From NCBI GenBank assembly GCA_034440575.1, contig JAOTOL010001335.1, forward strand, positions 124,001 to 188,000: 64,000 bases of DNA, in the 5' to 3' direction. Positions 11,000 through 23,507 of the stretch are shown here, one piece after another. Both the position numbers and the translations under genes were made by a program. This DNA is from Imbricaverruca yamaguchii. Its lineage: Eukaryota > Arthropoda > Thecostraca > Neoverrucidae. The notes beneath the pieces were generated by a model, which ran no database searches, was not told the DNA's origin, and saw nothing but the letters and a program-made list of their open reading frames with translations. Numbering within the stretch: position 1 is the first letter of the stretch; each line of letters starts with the position of its first letter.

Positions 11000-11330
11000 A
11001 TGCCAACCAGGTAGCTCAGTTGGTTAGAGCGCTGGCCTGTGCTGGTCTCCCCTGTCCTGGCAACACAGGGTTCGGGTCGCTTCGCGCGCTCGCGTTTAGC
11101 CCCCGGTCGGGAGTGTGAGTTGGCAGCTGGCCCGATAAGGCCGGACACAAGCTACCGGGCGGCCGTGTCGGTGTATTGACGGCACGTTAAACTTTCGATC
11201 AAAATTCTGCAGTTGAAAAGGAATTCGTGGATCGGGTGGTTGGGCGAGGGTTCACGCAACAAGCTCTGCTTATCAATAGAACCCTGGTTCCTAAAGCCAC
11301 CCCAGCAACAACTGGGACTAAATTAAAAAA
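11000..11330 (+). mobile_element. tRNA-derived SINE, family beta
   Basis: The head GGTAGCTCAGTTGGTTAGAG (A box) and ACAGGGTTCGGGTC (B box) is followed by a body with GGCCCGATAAGGCCG and GGCCGTGTCGGTG, then an A-rich end near 11320. A second copy with the same order of blocks lies on the minus strand at about 60290-60545. Two dispersed, diverged copies with a shared body support a SINE rather than a tRNA gene. Confidence 0.8.
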
Positions 11331-11549
11331 AAATCACGCATTTTGCAGTACAGCACGACATAATTACGGCAACAAAAGTTGTTTATCGATCAGACTTTAA
11401 TACGAGGACCATGCATCTGGAGAAGACGAGACTGCCAAGATTGAGGAAGGCCCTCACTCCCACTGCCGATTGTTTCTCCGTTGTGTTCTCTGTGGTGGAA
11501 GTGAATGTGCATTTTGGGCGCATGAACTGCGTTCGTCATTTCGCGCACA

Positions 11550-11551
<2 letters not shown>

Positions 11552-11632
<81 letters not shown>
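11552..11632. repeat. (TA)n microsatellite
   Basis: About 38 TA dinucleotides, interrupted once near the end by TTTA. The Tyr/Ile open frames across it are an artefact of the repeat. Confidence 0.98.
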
Positions 11633-11734
11633 GTATTCCGGCGCCCAACAGAGCGCGTATTAAAACGATACATTGAGGAAGCACAACGCAAGATTGGGAG
11701 AAGCACACACATGAAGCAGAAAAAGAACCTTGGG

Positions 11735-11905
11735 TTCCTTTACGACGCAATTAACTGCAAGGCCATATAGCGTCGCCAACTTCTCAATCCGATTGGTCGC
11801 GGGTGGACTCGGTAATTCCGCTGGTTGCGGGACTCGAACCCATATTCTTCCGGTCAAAAGTCCAACACCCTACGGACTAGGCTACCGCGGCTCCACCAAG
11901 CACGT
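11735..11905 (-). mobile_element. tRNA-derived SINE, family alpha
   Basis: On the minus strand: GCCGCGGTAGCCTAGTCCGTAGG (as A-box region, split here by the reader), a B box GGTTCGAGTCCC, then the body CCGCGACCAATCGG and GACGCTATATGGCCTTGCAG. The body recurs at 54.6-54.8, 55.8-55.9 and 60.1-60.3 kb. Confidence 0.78.
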
Positions 11906-11909
11906 GACA

Positions 11910-13195
11910 TAAGAGGTTACCGGTAGCAGGTGCAGATAAGCCACGGTACTTAATGAGATTGCATTGCGGCAATACATGACACTACCCAACGTACATATCA
12001 GGCATATGTACGTACATATCTGTACATATCTGGCACCAGTACCAGAACACCAGTACGTACATATCTGGCACCTTATAAAATCGGACGAACTGGCAAGAAT
12101 AGATGGAACATCCTCATCGTGACATCTGTGGCTGAGAAGAACTCGACATGCATACATACACAGACTACTCACGAGCACCGTAGTGGGACGATGGGTACGC
12201 GTAAACCAACAGGCTGCGCTCTACCGCCTTCACAAACACAGGCACATATCAGCTGTTGAGCTTGACATACACTCGGTGCGACTGCAACACGTACGTTTAG
12301 TCTCGTGTAATATTTGTGTAGAAAGTCCTGATATGCTGCTATATGATCAACGGCAGGTGATGCACCTATACGTCCAAACAATGAAAGATTCAAACACTGA
12401 TCTGAATGTGAAGTATCGCCCAAGTGCGGCCAATACTTCGCAGTCACTGAGCAAACTGCTCGGCTTTCCGCTGCTGCCGCTTTGCGAGCTTGGCGACGTT
12501 CTACCTTGTTCACCAGCCCGAGATGAATAAATGTTGGGATCCTCGCAAAGCACTTAATTATATTTTATCTGTGGAATTGAACCTGGATTCCAACACCTAG
12601 CGGTAACTTTCAACGACCTCAGGATGTCTGCTGAGATTGTTGGGTTCTTGGGCATGGTGAACACAAAACGCTGCATCCATCTCTCTGAATGTGTGGAAGT
12701 ATTCCTCGGTGGGAACCGTCAGGTCGCTAAGGCTTAGGAGGAGAGTCCAGAACGCTTCTCGTCGTTCATCTTCGGGATACGCAAATGGGTGCCCAACGAT
12801 CGGTCCGCTGGTTTCTTTCTGGCCATGGACCAGACCACACATCATTCCCCCCCTACCGCCACGCTTAGCATTTAAAATTTCTTCAATTCACGTCATTATC
12901 TGATGTGATTTGACGGAAGCTGATATTCACTTGTATGGGAAATGAAATTTCAGCAAATCGGCAGTTCAAGTTCATGTGCTGATATCTAGAAAAAAAGTGA
13001 TTTCACTAAAAAATAATATTAATATCCTTCAACTAAGATTTTTCAAACACGAGGAAAAACACTAATGTTGACAATGACAGTACATGCTATCCCCCACGCC
13101 ATAAGACATAAGAGGTTATGGGAAATCTGGGGAGAATATGGAATAATATGGAAAATATGGAAAGTGTGGGGAAATTGGGTTTTTGGTGGCTAACA
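11910..13195. other. No identifiable feature
   Basis: Short open frames on both strands around 12170-12530 and 12600-12845 overlap each other and match no family I recognise. The last 300 bp are A/T-rich with GGAAAATATGG-like runs. Confidence 0.5.
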
Positions 13196-13196
13196 A

Positions 13197-14613
13197 AGAA
13201 GGAAAGTTGAAAACTATAGGCCAATAAGTCTCACATCCCTAGTATGCAAGGTACTCGAATCAATTATCAAGGATAGAATAGTTAGTTATCTTGAAGGTAG
13301 CAGATTGATTAAAAATACTCAACATGGGTTTAGAAAAGGACGATCGTGTCTTATAAACCTCTTGGACTTTTTGAACTTCGCCACAGAACAATTTGATCAG
13401 GGAAATCAGGTTGATGTAGCATATCTTGACTTTAGTAAGGCCCTTGACAAGGTACCCCATAAACGGTTAATGATACAGCTTCAGTCCCATGGTATTGCAG
13501 GTAGCATCTTAAAATGGATAGAGTTGTGGCTTTCAGATAGACAGCAAAGAGTGATGCTAAATGGTACAAAGTCATCATGGCAAAATGTTCTTAGTGGAGT
13601 CCCCCAGGCGTCAGTACTAGGGCCATTACTGTTCATTATGTTTGGAAATAACATTGAAAGTGGCCTAAGCAGTAAAGTTTTGAAATTTGCGGATGATTTG
13701 AAGGTCTTTAGAGCAATAACAGGTCAGGATGAGCATATCTCGCTGCAAAAAGACTTAGACGAACTTGTGAAGTGGTCCGAAGAATGGCAAATGAAATTTA
13801 ACTTTGATAAGTGCAAAATCATGCATGTAGGTAAGCAGCATATGAAGGCTCCATACTTGATGGGTGGCCAAGTGCTATCAGTGACTCAACAGGAGAATGA
13901 TTTAGGTGTTATTCTAAACACAAAACTGGGAGCATCAGAACAGACCAAGGAATCCAGGAAGAAGGCACTGAGAATTCTCGGGGCAATAAATAGGAATGTA
14001 TCATACAGAAGTGAGGAAGTGATCAGGAAGCTTTACTGTGCATACGTCAGGCCACATTTGGAATACTGCATCCAAGCTTGGTCTCCTAGCTATGAAAAAG
14101 ATTGTTGGCTTTTGGGGAGGGTACAAAAGAGGGCTACAAAAATGGTTAATGGCATAAGCAACCTGGCATATGAGGAAAGATTGAAGAAATTGAATATGTT
14201 TTCACTTAGATATAGAAGGCTGAGAGGAGATCTCATCGAGGTCTTTAAAATTGTCAATGGTCTGGAGAGGGGATACCTTGGAGAAATGTTTGAATTTAAC
14301 AGAAATGATGCAATTAGAGGTCATAAATTCAAAATTAAAGTTAACCACAGGAGAACAAGGTTAAGGCAAACTTTCTTCACCAACAGGGTAGTGGAACTCT
14401 GGAACCAGCTGCCAGAAAACATCGTCAGTAGCAGCACATAGAACATCTTTAAAAACAGCATAGACAATCATTATAAGAATATAGGGCTTGCTTTTCAGTA
14501 TTACAGGGAGGGCTGATTAACAGTTTTGGTGTGCAACTGGTTCAGTGTACAGAGTGCAACCAAGAAGGGCCCTTGTGGCTCATAGTTGCACTAATCTTTT
14601 ATGTCTTTATGTC
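13197..14613 (+). mobile_element. CR1-like LINE, 5'-truncated (copy E)
   Basis: Starts in the RT domain (AAAGTTGAAAACTATAGG) and runs through the ORF2 C-terminus, 3' stem-loop and TGTCTTTA tail. The reading frame 13305-14438 is open for 378 codons, with YLDFSKALDKVPH, a changed GVPQASVLGPL (Gly to Ala) and KFADDLKVF. A TAG at 14439-14441 ends it about 25 codons early, where other copies read STLNIFKNS. CTAACA at both ends (about 13191 and 14613) is a possible short target duplication. Confidence 0.92.
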
Positions 14614-16800
14614 TAACACTGATGTCAAAGTACAAAAATATCCTAACTGAATTTAACCTAAACAACTGATGTTGGACCTCCTAAAACATACTCATGTTCG
14701 GTCATCTAAAACCTACTGATATTGTATACTGGATGTTGAACGTGATTCACGAAGGAAATGGTAGATCCACCTTAATTACACACTAGCATCAATTGTGCAC
14801 CGCATATTAATTAACCTCGTGAGATGGAAACTCAGTTAATGGAAGCATACATTTTGTATCCGAGGCTGAATCTGTTATCATTACTCCATGTAGAAAGGGC
14901 TGGCGATTATTCTGCTGGAATATCATGATGAAAATGTTAGAAATAGCCACATGCAATATATGTATTCATTTTTGTGGTATAATTAAACCTGGTTTTGGCT
15001 TTCCGTGAATGACTGCCTATCCTGTCTTCTTCTGATCTTTCCTACTCCCATGTAGCCTTGTTCTTCATTCAACACAGTTTATGGAAAATTATTTTTAGGA
15101 TACTGGGTAGAAGGTGCTAGTCAGCTTCAAGAAGTTCAGTCCATACATCTGCCTAAAAAATTGTCTTCATTGTCTTCATATAAAAATACCAAGGTTTTTG
15201 GAGTTTGGAGGATAGAATATAAACAACAGTATTTTTCCTGAAAAAGAGGTAGGTTAGGTTTGGACTGGGGAAGGATTGTGGTGATAACTCAACAAGCATT
15301 TTTGCATATGTGATATCAAAGATATTCAATGGATAACATTGGTTTGGATGCACTGTTTGTACATTTAACATTATCCTTCATTACCAATTACCCCACTCAA
15401 AGCAGCACATTTCGCATTACTTCACTTACGAACTGAAAAGCATGCACTTGCGCTGGAATACAATGGTCATATCATCTTAATGACATTCAGAAACATGCAT
15501 TTACAATTTTTTTTAATTGAAATGCCACCTCAACTAAAATGCAAATCTTCTTCTGCAGGTGCAATTGTAAAAACCTCACAGCTCCAGCCTTGCCTCTCTT
15601 CAGAAGAGAACACAAATGAGCTTCCAATTAAAAAAATAACATTCATGAGCAACTCGATCTGAAAATTGAGGAAGCTAAAGAAATGCCTAACTTATCACAA
15701 CCTCATTTTAGCTTTGCCTAGGCAAAAATATGCAAAACGTCACTTGTAAACACCCAAAACTGCAATCATGAACCCTTAAATCACATCTCACACAGTACAG
15801 GTGAGAGTGGTCACATTTTAACCACATCAATCAACTTTTCATTGGAAAGGCATATCAATAATTCAAATAACAACTAAAAAGTACATATTTCCCTGAAAAT
15901 GTATTTTAAGGTCTCATATTTTTTGCAATTACACCAGTATTTTTAGTGGCTACTAATAATTGGTACCACAACAGCTACAGTGAAGTAATCCTGCACAACC
16001 ACTTTCATGTTCAGAATATGGCACAACACTACAAAACAATTATATGTTTTAAAGTAGATCTATGTGAGTGGTTAGATGACTTTGATAGAGGGAACCATCT
16101 GAATATGGATACCATCTTCATTTTTTTTTAAATTCAGTAAACAGTATAATTACTGGTTTGGCCACACAAAAGCAGTAGTAGAGCAATTTGTTCAATGCAT
16201 TAAGTGTTTGGAAACTACCTCTTACCCTACTACCACTACTGCCCAGCCATGATACAATGGGCAAACAATTACCAAATTGTCCACAAGTTGGTGAATGGCA
16301 CAGTATGACATGATTACATGTAGCACACAGAAACAATATGATAATTGACAGGGGACAAACGCACATGCTAACAATAATCACCAGATTGCATCAATGACAT
16401 GCTGACAAAGTTGACATTGTGGGTATAAGGCCTTAATTCACAAAAATTGTGTGAGGTGTGTGTTCTCAATATCAACCACGCCATGGATAAATTAATTATG
16501 GGGGTGGTGCCTTTCGGTTCAAAGCCACCGGCACGCTAGCAGAATAAGATAGAATATTCAAGCTTCAATGAATGACTGATAAGCTTTACAACCAACGGTG
16601 AAACTAATCGTGAGAAAAGCGCCATAATTGTGCTAAAATGAAAGCACCATATTTAGTAGATTTATTGGTATAGTCTAAAACTAGAATATAATTCAGCAGT
16701 ATTCTGGAATAAAAAAGCGCTTCTGGTATATGACGTCCCTTGGCGTAGGTTTTGTCTAGTTGAAACTGACTATACTAGAACAGCCAACTTTGGAGTACCT
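14614..16800. other. A/T-rich intergenic DNA, no identifiable feature
   Basis: No open frame with recognisable motifs. Around 15050-15110 about 45 bp resemble the flank at window positions 1-45, next to LINE copy A. Confidence 0.6.
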
Positions 16801-16814
16801 GTTGTCTCTAGTTA

Positions 16815-18026
16815 TCTTGGTTTTATGCTTGGCTTGGTCTTATGTCTGTCACACCTTGTGTTCGATGCACGTGAGTTTTAGTTGCAGTGTTATTGTATAA
16901 TGTTCTGTTGTGGTGTTTCGTTTATCATCTGGAAGAAAGACATGAAAAGAAGAGATTGTCAACCAACATGCTTATGTTTCAAGACTTGACTGTAGGAGAA
17001 ACTCTGGGAAGAAGTGACCATAACACAGTTAGATTCAAGGCACATGTAGGGGAAATTATCAAGGATAATTTGGTAAAGGTTCCAAATTTCAAAAGAACAG
17101 ACTGATTGCATGAGAGCGGCTTTAAGTGCCATCAGATGGGAATACAAATTTTCCAATTTAAATGCCTGTGAAATGTGGGACAAGTTCAAATCTTACTTGA
17201 AGGAAATTCAGACTAGACATGTCCCCCAAAAGCAAAGATGCAAAAGAAGGGTAGGAAAGCCAGCATGGCTTACACCAGACTTGATAAAATAAATTAAGGC
17301 TAAGAAAACTGCATTTAGAGTCTCTAAAGAAGCCTCAAATGTTGTTTATCTAGAGGCATTTTGAAAAGCTAGACAGTGAAGCAAAAAAAAACCAGAGCAG
17401 CAAACTGAGGAAAAGAACTGGATTGAGCTAGAAACTGTAATGGGGACAGAAAAAATTATTTAGTTTCTACAAGCTGAGCTTTAGTTTCTAGCACAATTGC
17501 TCCACTGGAAGTAAAGAGGACTATATTGGTTGAGGATTGTGAGATGGTTGAGGAGCTGAGCAAGCAGTTTAAATCCGTGTTTACATTGGAAGATATGACC
17601 AATCTGCCGACTGCACACCATAGTTCAGTGACATGTGATCTGATAAATGATGTTGATTTCATTGATAGTGATGTTATTTACAATCATGAGGAAAATAAAG
17701 CCAAACAAGGCAGCAGGACCTGATTATATTTATGCTGGGGTGTTGCGGGAAACTGAAAAGGAACTGGCATTTCCACTTAGTATAATATTTTGTAGATCAG
17801 TTTCACAAAATGAAATTCCAACCGATTGGAAAAGGGCAAATGTAGTTCCTATTTTCAAGAAAGGAGAAAGAGGCAAAGTTGAAATTAGGGAAATCAGGTT
17901 GATGTAGCATATCTTGACTTTAGTAAGGCCTTTGACAAGGTGCCCCATAAATGGTTAATGATAAAGCTTCAGTCCCATGGTATTGCAGGTAGCATCTGAA
18001 AATGGATAGAGTTGTGGCTTTCAGTC
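16815..18026 (+). mobile_element. CR1-like LINE derivative with foreign leader (copy F-plus)
   Basis: A ~165-bp leader (from TTATGCTTGGCTTGGTC to CTTATGTTT) joins LINE sequence at 16980 (CAAGACTTGACTGTAGG). Leader and junction are those of copy A. The same internal deletion is present too: AAAGTTGAAAT runs straight into AGGGAAATCAGG. The frame is broken by several stops (for example at 17103 and 17290). Similarity ends abruptly at GGCTTTCAG (18026), where a minus-strand copy begins. Confidence 0.9.
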
Positions 18027-19345
18027 TTTAGGCTAAAGACATTTAAATCATCCACAAATTTCAAAACTTTACTGCTTAGGCCACTTTCAATGTTATTTAC
18101 AAATATAATGAACAGTAGTGGCCCCAGTACTGACCCCTGGGGGACTCACTTAAGAACATTTGCCATGATGACCATGACATTGTACCATTTAGCATCACTC
18201 TGTTGTCTATCTGAAGGCCACAACTCTATCCATTTTAAGATGCTACCAGCAATATCATGTGCCTGAAGCTGTATCATTAACCATGCATGGGCTACCTTGT
18301 CAAAGGCCTTACTAAAGTCAAGATATGCTGCATCAACCTGATTTTCCTGATCAAATTGTTCTGTGGCAAAGTTCAAAAAGTCCAAAAAGATTTGTGAGGC
18401 ATGATTGCCCTTTCCTAAACCCATGTTGGGTATCTTGAATCAGTCTGTTTCCTTCCAGATAACTAACCATTCTATCCTTGATAATTGACTTGAGTACCTT
18501 GCAGACTAGAGATGTGATACTTACTGGCCTATAGTTTTCAGCTTACCCTCTTTGTCCTTTCTTGAAAAGAGGAACTACGTTTGCCCTTTTCCAATGTGTT
18601 GGAATTTTATTTTGTGCAACAGATCTACAAAATATTATACTAAGCAGTAATGCCAGTTCCTTTTCAGCTTCCTGCAATGCCCTAGCAGAAACTTCATCAG
18701 ATCCTGCTGCCTTGTTTGGCTTTATTTTCCTGATATGATTGAAAACAACATCACCATCAATGAAGTCAACATCATTTATCTGATCACATGTAACTGAACT
18801 GTGGTGTATGGTCGGCAGATTGGTCATATCTTCCAATGTGAACACTGATTTAAACTGCTTGCTCAGCTCCTCAACCATCTCTATATCCTCACCCAATATA
18901 GTCCCATTTACTTCCAGTGGAACAATTGTCCTAGGAATTTTACTCAACTTGTAGAAACTAAAAAAACTTTTTGCTGTCCCCATTACAGTTCCTAGCTAAA
19001 TCCAGTTCCCCTCCTCACTTTGCTGCTCTGGTTTTTTGCTTGACAGTGTCCCTAGCTTTTTGATATGCCTTTAGATTTATGATATTTGAAGCTTCCTTAA
19101 GCACTCTAAATGCAGCTTTCTCAGCCTTACTTCCTTTTATCAAGTCTGGTGTAAGCTATGCTGGCTTCCCTATCCTTTTGCATCTTTGCTTTTGGGGGAC
19201 ATGTCTTAATCTGAATTTCCTTCAAGTAAGGTTTGAACTTTTCCCACATTTCACAGGCATTTAAATTAGAGAATTCTTCTTCCCATCTTATGGCACTTAA
19301 AGCCACTCTCATCCAGTCAAAGTCTACTCTGTTGAAATGTTAAAC
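18027..19345 (-). mobile_element. CR1-like LINE fragment in opposite orientation (copy F-minus)
   Basis: On minus, from the endonuclease-RT linker (19345) through the RT to just past the FADD region (18027). Blocks such as IRKIKPNKAAGSDE and LEVNGTILGEDIEMVEELSKQFKSVFTLEDM are readable in part, but deletions and stops break the frame. It lacks the leader and the internal deletion of copy F-plus and differs at many positions, so it is a separate insertion and not a recent inverted duplicate. Confidence 0.9.
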
Positions 19346-20995
19346 CTTTACCAAATGTATTTCATGCTTAATCAGTTTCTTTTCTTTTCACCCTCAAAAC
19401 GCCCTAGCCTCACTGCATCTGCTACAGGTCTATTGTTAAATATGTTATATATTGGTTGACATGGTGTGAATTCAATTGAAATATTGCTCTACTTCTTTCC
19501 ATGTGTTGGTCTTGCTTTTTACAAATATGTTTGAATGATATTTTGAGCTGTTAACCAAGATCTCAGATGATTGCTTTTTCTTGTGCAATTCTCATGTACT
19601 ATTTTGAGCTGTTAACCAATATCTTAGATGATTGCTGTTTTTTGTGCAATTATCATGTAATATTTTGATAATAAAATTATCTATTTTGAGATAATTCAAT
19701 CTGTATGTCTAAACTGCTAGATGGAATGCTGAGCTATGCCTAACAATGTGTATTATGAGTTTCATTCTTTCAATTTTGGTACCATGTGTATTGTATTAAA
19801 AGGAAGAGCTTGCAGTGTCTTCTTGCCCAGAGTATTTTCCTCATGTTTACAAGACTTAATTGAATGTGATCAACATATGTGTCATCATGAAGTCACAGGT
19901 TAGTGAGATATAGGTTATTTAACTTGAATAGCTACCTCTGAAGCATTTTATATTTTCCCAAAGCGAGAATCAACATCAATGAAATCACATATTGCATTGT
20001 AAAAATGTGTTTTTGGACAAGAATTGTAGCAGAGGCCTACTAAGCAAATCTACCAAGGTTTCAGCAGCTCACTCAGAACACAATTGCTGAACATAAAATA
20101 TTTGCTTAGTATGCCAAGGGTTGTTGGGCATTCTTTGATTGTTTGATATGTCTATTAAGATTTTTATGCAAAGTCGATAATTTTCCATTCATTGTACTTC
20201 TTCCCCTCATCACATGCCACCATTCGTGTTTCACCTGGATGAATTGCCTTTTGTGTCTGTAGTAATGCTGGTGTGTTGTATCTTCTTCATTTTCTTACAT
20301 AGCATTGAATATTCTCCTGTCCAGTCTCATAATGTTGTGATGTATGCTTTTGCTCACTATTATTTTTCAATAGACATGTTTGAAGTTTATGACTGTGTTC
20401 TATCAATTCTATTACTTTTCTATCTACATGGTATGCATATTTTTCATTCCATGGGTAGCATTTGTTGCAGCTGACATCACCTCACCATAATGTTTCCCTT
20501 CCTCACCTGGGAACAATGGCACAGAGTGGGTCATTTATCCTACAGCATAGGTGTTGTGAACTGGCTTGGTGTGGCTTGGAAACTTAGTGGTGTTAGTTAA
20601 CATCACAGGCCATGATGCATTATGCATGCACTACAAGAGGTCCCTTACCACTGAGTCAGCCTTTAATGCAATTCAGCATGTAGACAGTTGGTTATGAAGC
20701 ATAATTTTCAGTACTAAGGATGCATATGCATGTACCATTAATTTTGCTGCTCTCTCGTGTAGACAGGAGAGAGAACCTGTAGACACCAAACAATGATAAA
20801 AATAATTTACAAGTAGTAAGCCATGAAACCTTAAGCAGCGGTTTCGTCTGTGTTTATCCCCACAACACCAAGTAACTGGCGACTTTCTCTCCACAGTGGC
20901 ATCCATGTCATAGAAGCTAGCCATGGACATAGATCCATTGTTGCTGCCACCTGTGTGGCATTCTGCTAAGTTGGAGGTCAGTAATTCCACAACAG
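19346..20995. other. A/T-rich DNA, no identifiable feature
   Basis: No recognisable coding or repeat structure apart from a short imperfect repeat around 19545-19680 (GAGCTGTTAACCAA and GATGATTGCTTTTT recur about 75 bp apart). Confidence 0.55.
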
Positions 20996-23500
20996 ATGGC
21001 AACGGAGACGCGACACCCCAGCCAAGAAGTGCATGGTCGAGCTTTCAGGCACTCCGTCTGAACATCAAGCGCTGCGACGATGAAATGGTGAGGTGTTGAC
21101 CATGAAACTGGTGCGTTATTTTCAAAGACTGTCAGAAAAACCAGACTGACTTGTGAACGTTCCTGTGAACTGTTGCTCTCGGAGAGCCAGGCCATGGCTG
21201 TTGGACGGTGTCGGTGTCGGCTTCCGGCTTCCGTACGGCTACGTCTGGGTCGGGTCGGTGTCTCGCCGGCCGTGCACACCGCGCTGCGCCGTCGGTGTCT
21301 CGGTGCTCCGTAGCGGTCGAGGCCTCTACCGACGGAGTTAGCGGAGCTTGGTTTTGGGCCTGGGTGATGCTGTCCCCTTGTTATTCAGCCTGGCCCAACT
21401 CCTCCACTGCTCCGACGTCGCCAACTATGCTACGGCTCGTCGCCCCATCCATACCTATCTAACACTGTCACACAAACCATACCTATCATCCATACCACAA
21501 CCAATGTCCTCAGGGCCAAAACTGGGAAACTATGAAGTGGTTTACAGCCTTGGCTACACGTTGACTCCCATTGAAATTGCTCCAATGGGGTGCTATTAAG
21601 TACCGTTTGCAGGTTTCCATCGATACTTTGATGACTGCGACCGATCCGCTGGCGCCAGTCGGCGAGCCGATTGAGGATCTCGCCTCCATTCGTCCGCCGT
21701 CTCCGCCGCACGACTTCCCTGGCTTCACATCTGAGCAAATACTCGAGTAAGTAGTCGTGTTTGATCTGGAGTTCCTCTTGATGCTCTGTGCCGATTACGG
21801 TCCCGAAAGCTTTGTGGCGGCTTGTGGTTCTGTCAGGTTGTCCAGTTGTGCTCTTCTGGCATTCACCATTTGTGAGAGCTTCATGGGTCCTGCAAATACA
21901 TGGCAGCTGTCGGTTTTGCAAGCGGTTGTTTTTAACCACAGCCAATGCTCTGGGTATGGTTAGGAAACGTTGTCCCATTTCCCCTGATTGGGACTGGTGT
22001 TCCCGACAGTTGTCCAGGCATCTCTGGGATTACAGCAGCGACCAACGTTGCACTGCCTGGGCCTCTGTATGTGTCTTCTGAGTTCTGCTGGCCAGGATTG
22101 GAGCGCCTACACCAGCTCTTGAAAATCCCAGCAACAATTAGTTGAACACTGGGGAACCGCGCGTGGTAAAAGTAATTTTCAGCTCCGACGTAGAAGGAAA
22201 GCTTCAATACGAGGTTTAATAGCAGCCATCGTGCTAACTTCTTTTCCACCTGAAATATATATCCAGCCCTCGGTAGGTAAACGTCTGAGTAGGCCACGCG
22301 AGCAGTGGTCAAGCGCTTGCAGCTCAAAATGGAAGCATTGCAACGAGGAGCGCATCGGAACTGTGGTTGCCACTTCGAGGGCGTGGCGTCAACGGTTTAA
22401 AGTCCCCTGTTTCTGAACCCTGGACTTGCCCTTGACCGGAACTCATTTTGAATCGAAGAAATGAATTCTTTTGTCTTGAATAGTGAGATATATTTATTCA
22501 GTGCGTGATGTTTTGGATGACACAAATCTGACAACAGTATTTTTTACTACCCTGGACATCGTTAGCTATGCACTGCAATCCACCTCTGTGTATTGTGACT
22601 GCAACTAAAAGGGATGTGCTCGTTTTCAGAAGCGCACGTACTTTGGCCACACTAGAACAACCGCTGAGAACCATAATCGGTGAGTCTCATCGCCAACGGT
22701 AGTCTACTCAGGAGTGATGAGCTGCATCATTCGCTCTCTAGCTGTCACCACCGTCCACTGTAATACTTTCCAGTACACTGACATGTGCAACTTAGATGAC
22801 ATGAAAGGTACAGAAAACTTTGCACGTGCAGTTTTCTTGCATTGCGGCCGTTTTCCTGCATCCATGCAGTGGATGCAGTCTGCACGCCGGTGGTGTTTGA
22901 CGGCACTGTATGATGGTGGGCTGCTGGCAACAGCAGTGTGCTCAGGAGAGCAATGTCTGACTGAGAGCATAGAGCATAGAGCTTGGAAATCGACATTTGC
23001 ATGGTTGTTTTATCACTCCGAACCCTCTGAACTCCGATTTATCACTCGATGCGTATGAATTACGTTACCGTCAGGAAATTTGGAGGATGTTGCAGGACGA
23101 GTGGTAACGATGCATCACAATCAGCGGCTGTGCCAGTCGTTTTTCCAATGGTGGATGCAGGAGATGAGGACAAGTAAACAGACATTCATTAGAGAGAGAG
23201 AGAGACAGAGACAGAGACACAGAGAGATATATATATATAATACAAGTACTTATGGTGGGGTATGTTCCGCTATGTCAGTTGAGAATACCAGGGTCCTTGG
23301 TTGATTTCCTGGATCCTTACTATTATAATTCCCTGCTGATACTTCTGGTCAAAAACATCGCGGTAAGAAGGCTCGTGGACTCTTTGAAGTTATAGCATTT
23401 GCTAATTCGGTGTACATAATGTCATGTACGCCGTGCTGCTCAAACTCCAGGCTTCCCGTGCCCTGTCAGAGGCTAGCATGCTTATTTATCGCTATCTTGG
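20996..23500. other. Unassigned region with a GC-rich, CpG-containing patch
   Basis: 21150-21340 is GC-rich with many CpG (CGGTGTCGGTGTCGGC) and could be a promoter or first exon. On minus, 21430-21978 is open for 182 codons and includes a charged stretch (YLLRCEAREVVRRRRR) that looks protein-like, but I do not recognise it. A short (GA)n/(TA)n tract lies at 23190-23240. Upstream exons of the zinc-finger gene may sit here; I cannot place them. Confidence 0.35.
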
Positions 23501-23507
23501 GTTTCAG

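Noticed and set aside
11020..11095. Functional tRNA gene
   Set aside because: A- and B-box-like sequences exist but no complete cloverleaf with acceptor stem. The sequence continues into a body shared with 60.3-60.5 kb, so it is a SINE head. The same holds for the other tRNA-like sites.
21430..22327. Two minus-strand open frames (182 and 131 codons)
   Set aside because: Protein-like in places but no family recognised, and plus-strand frames overlap. Noted only as an unassigned region.
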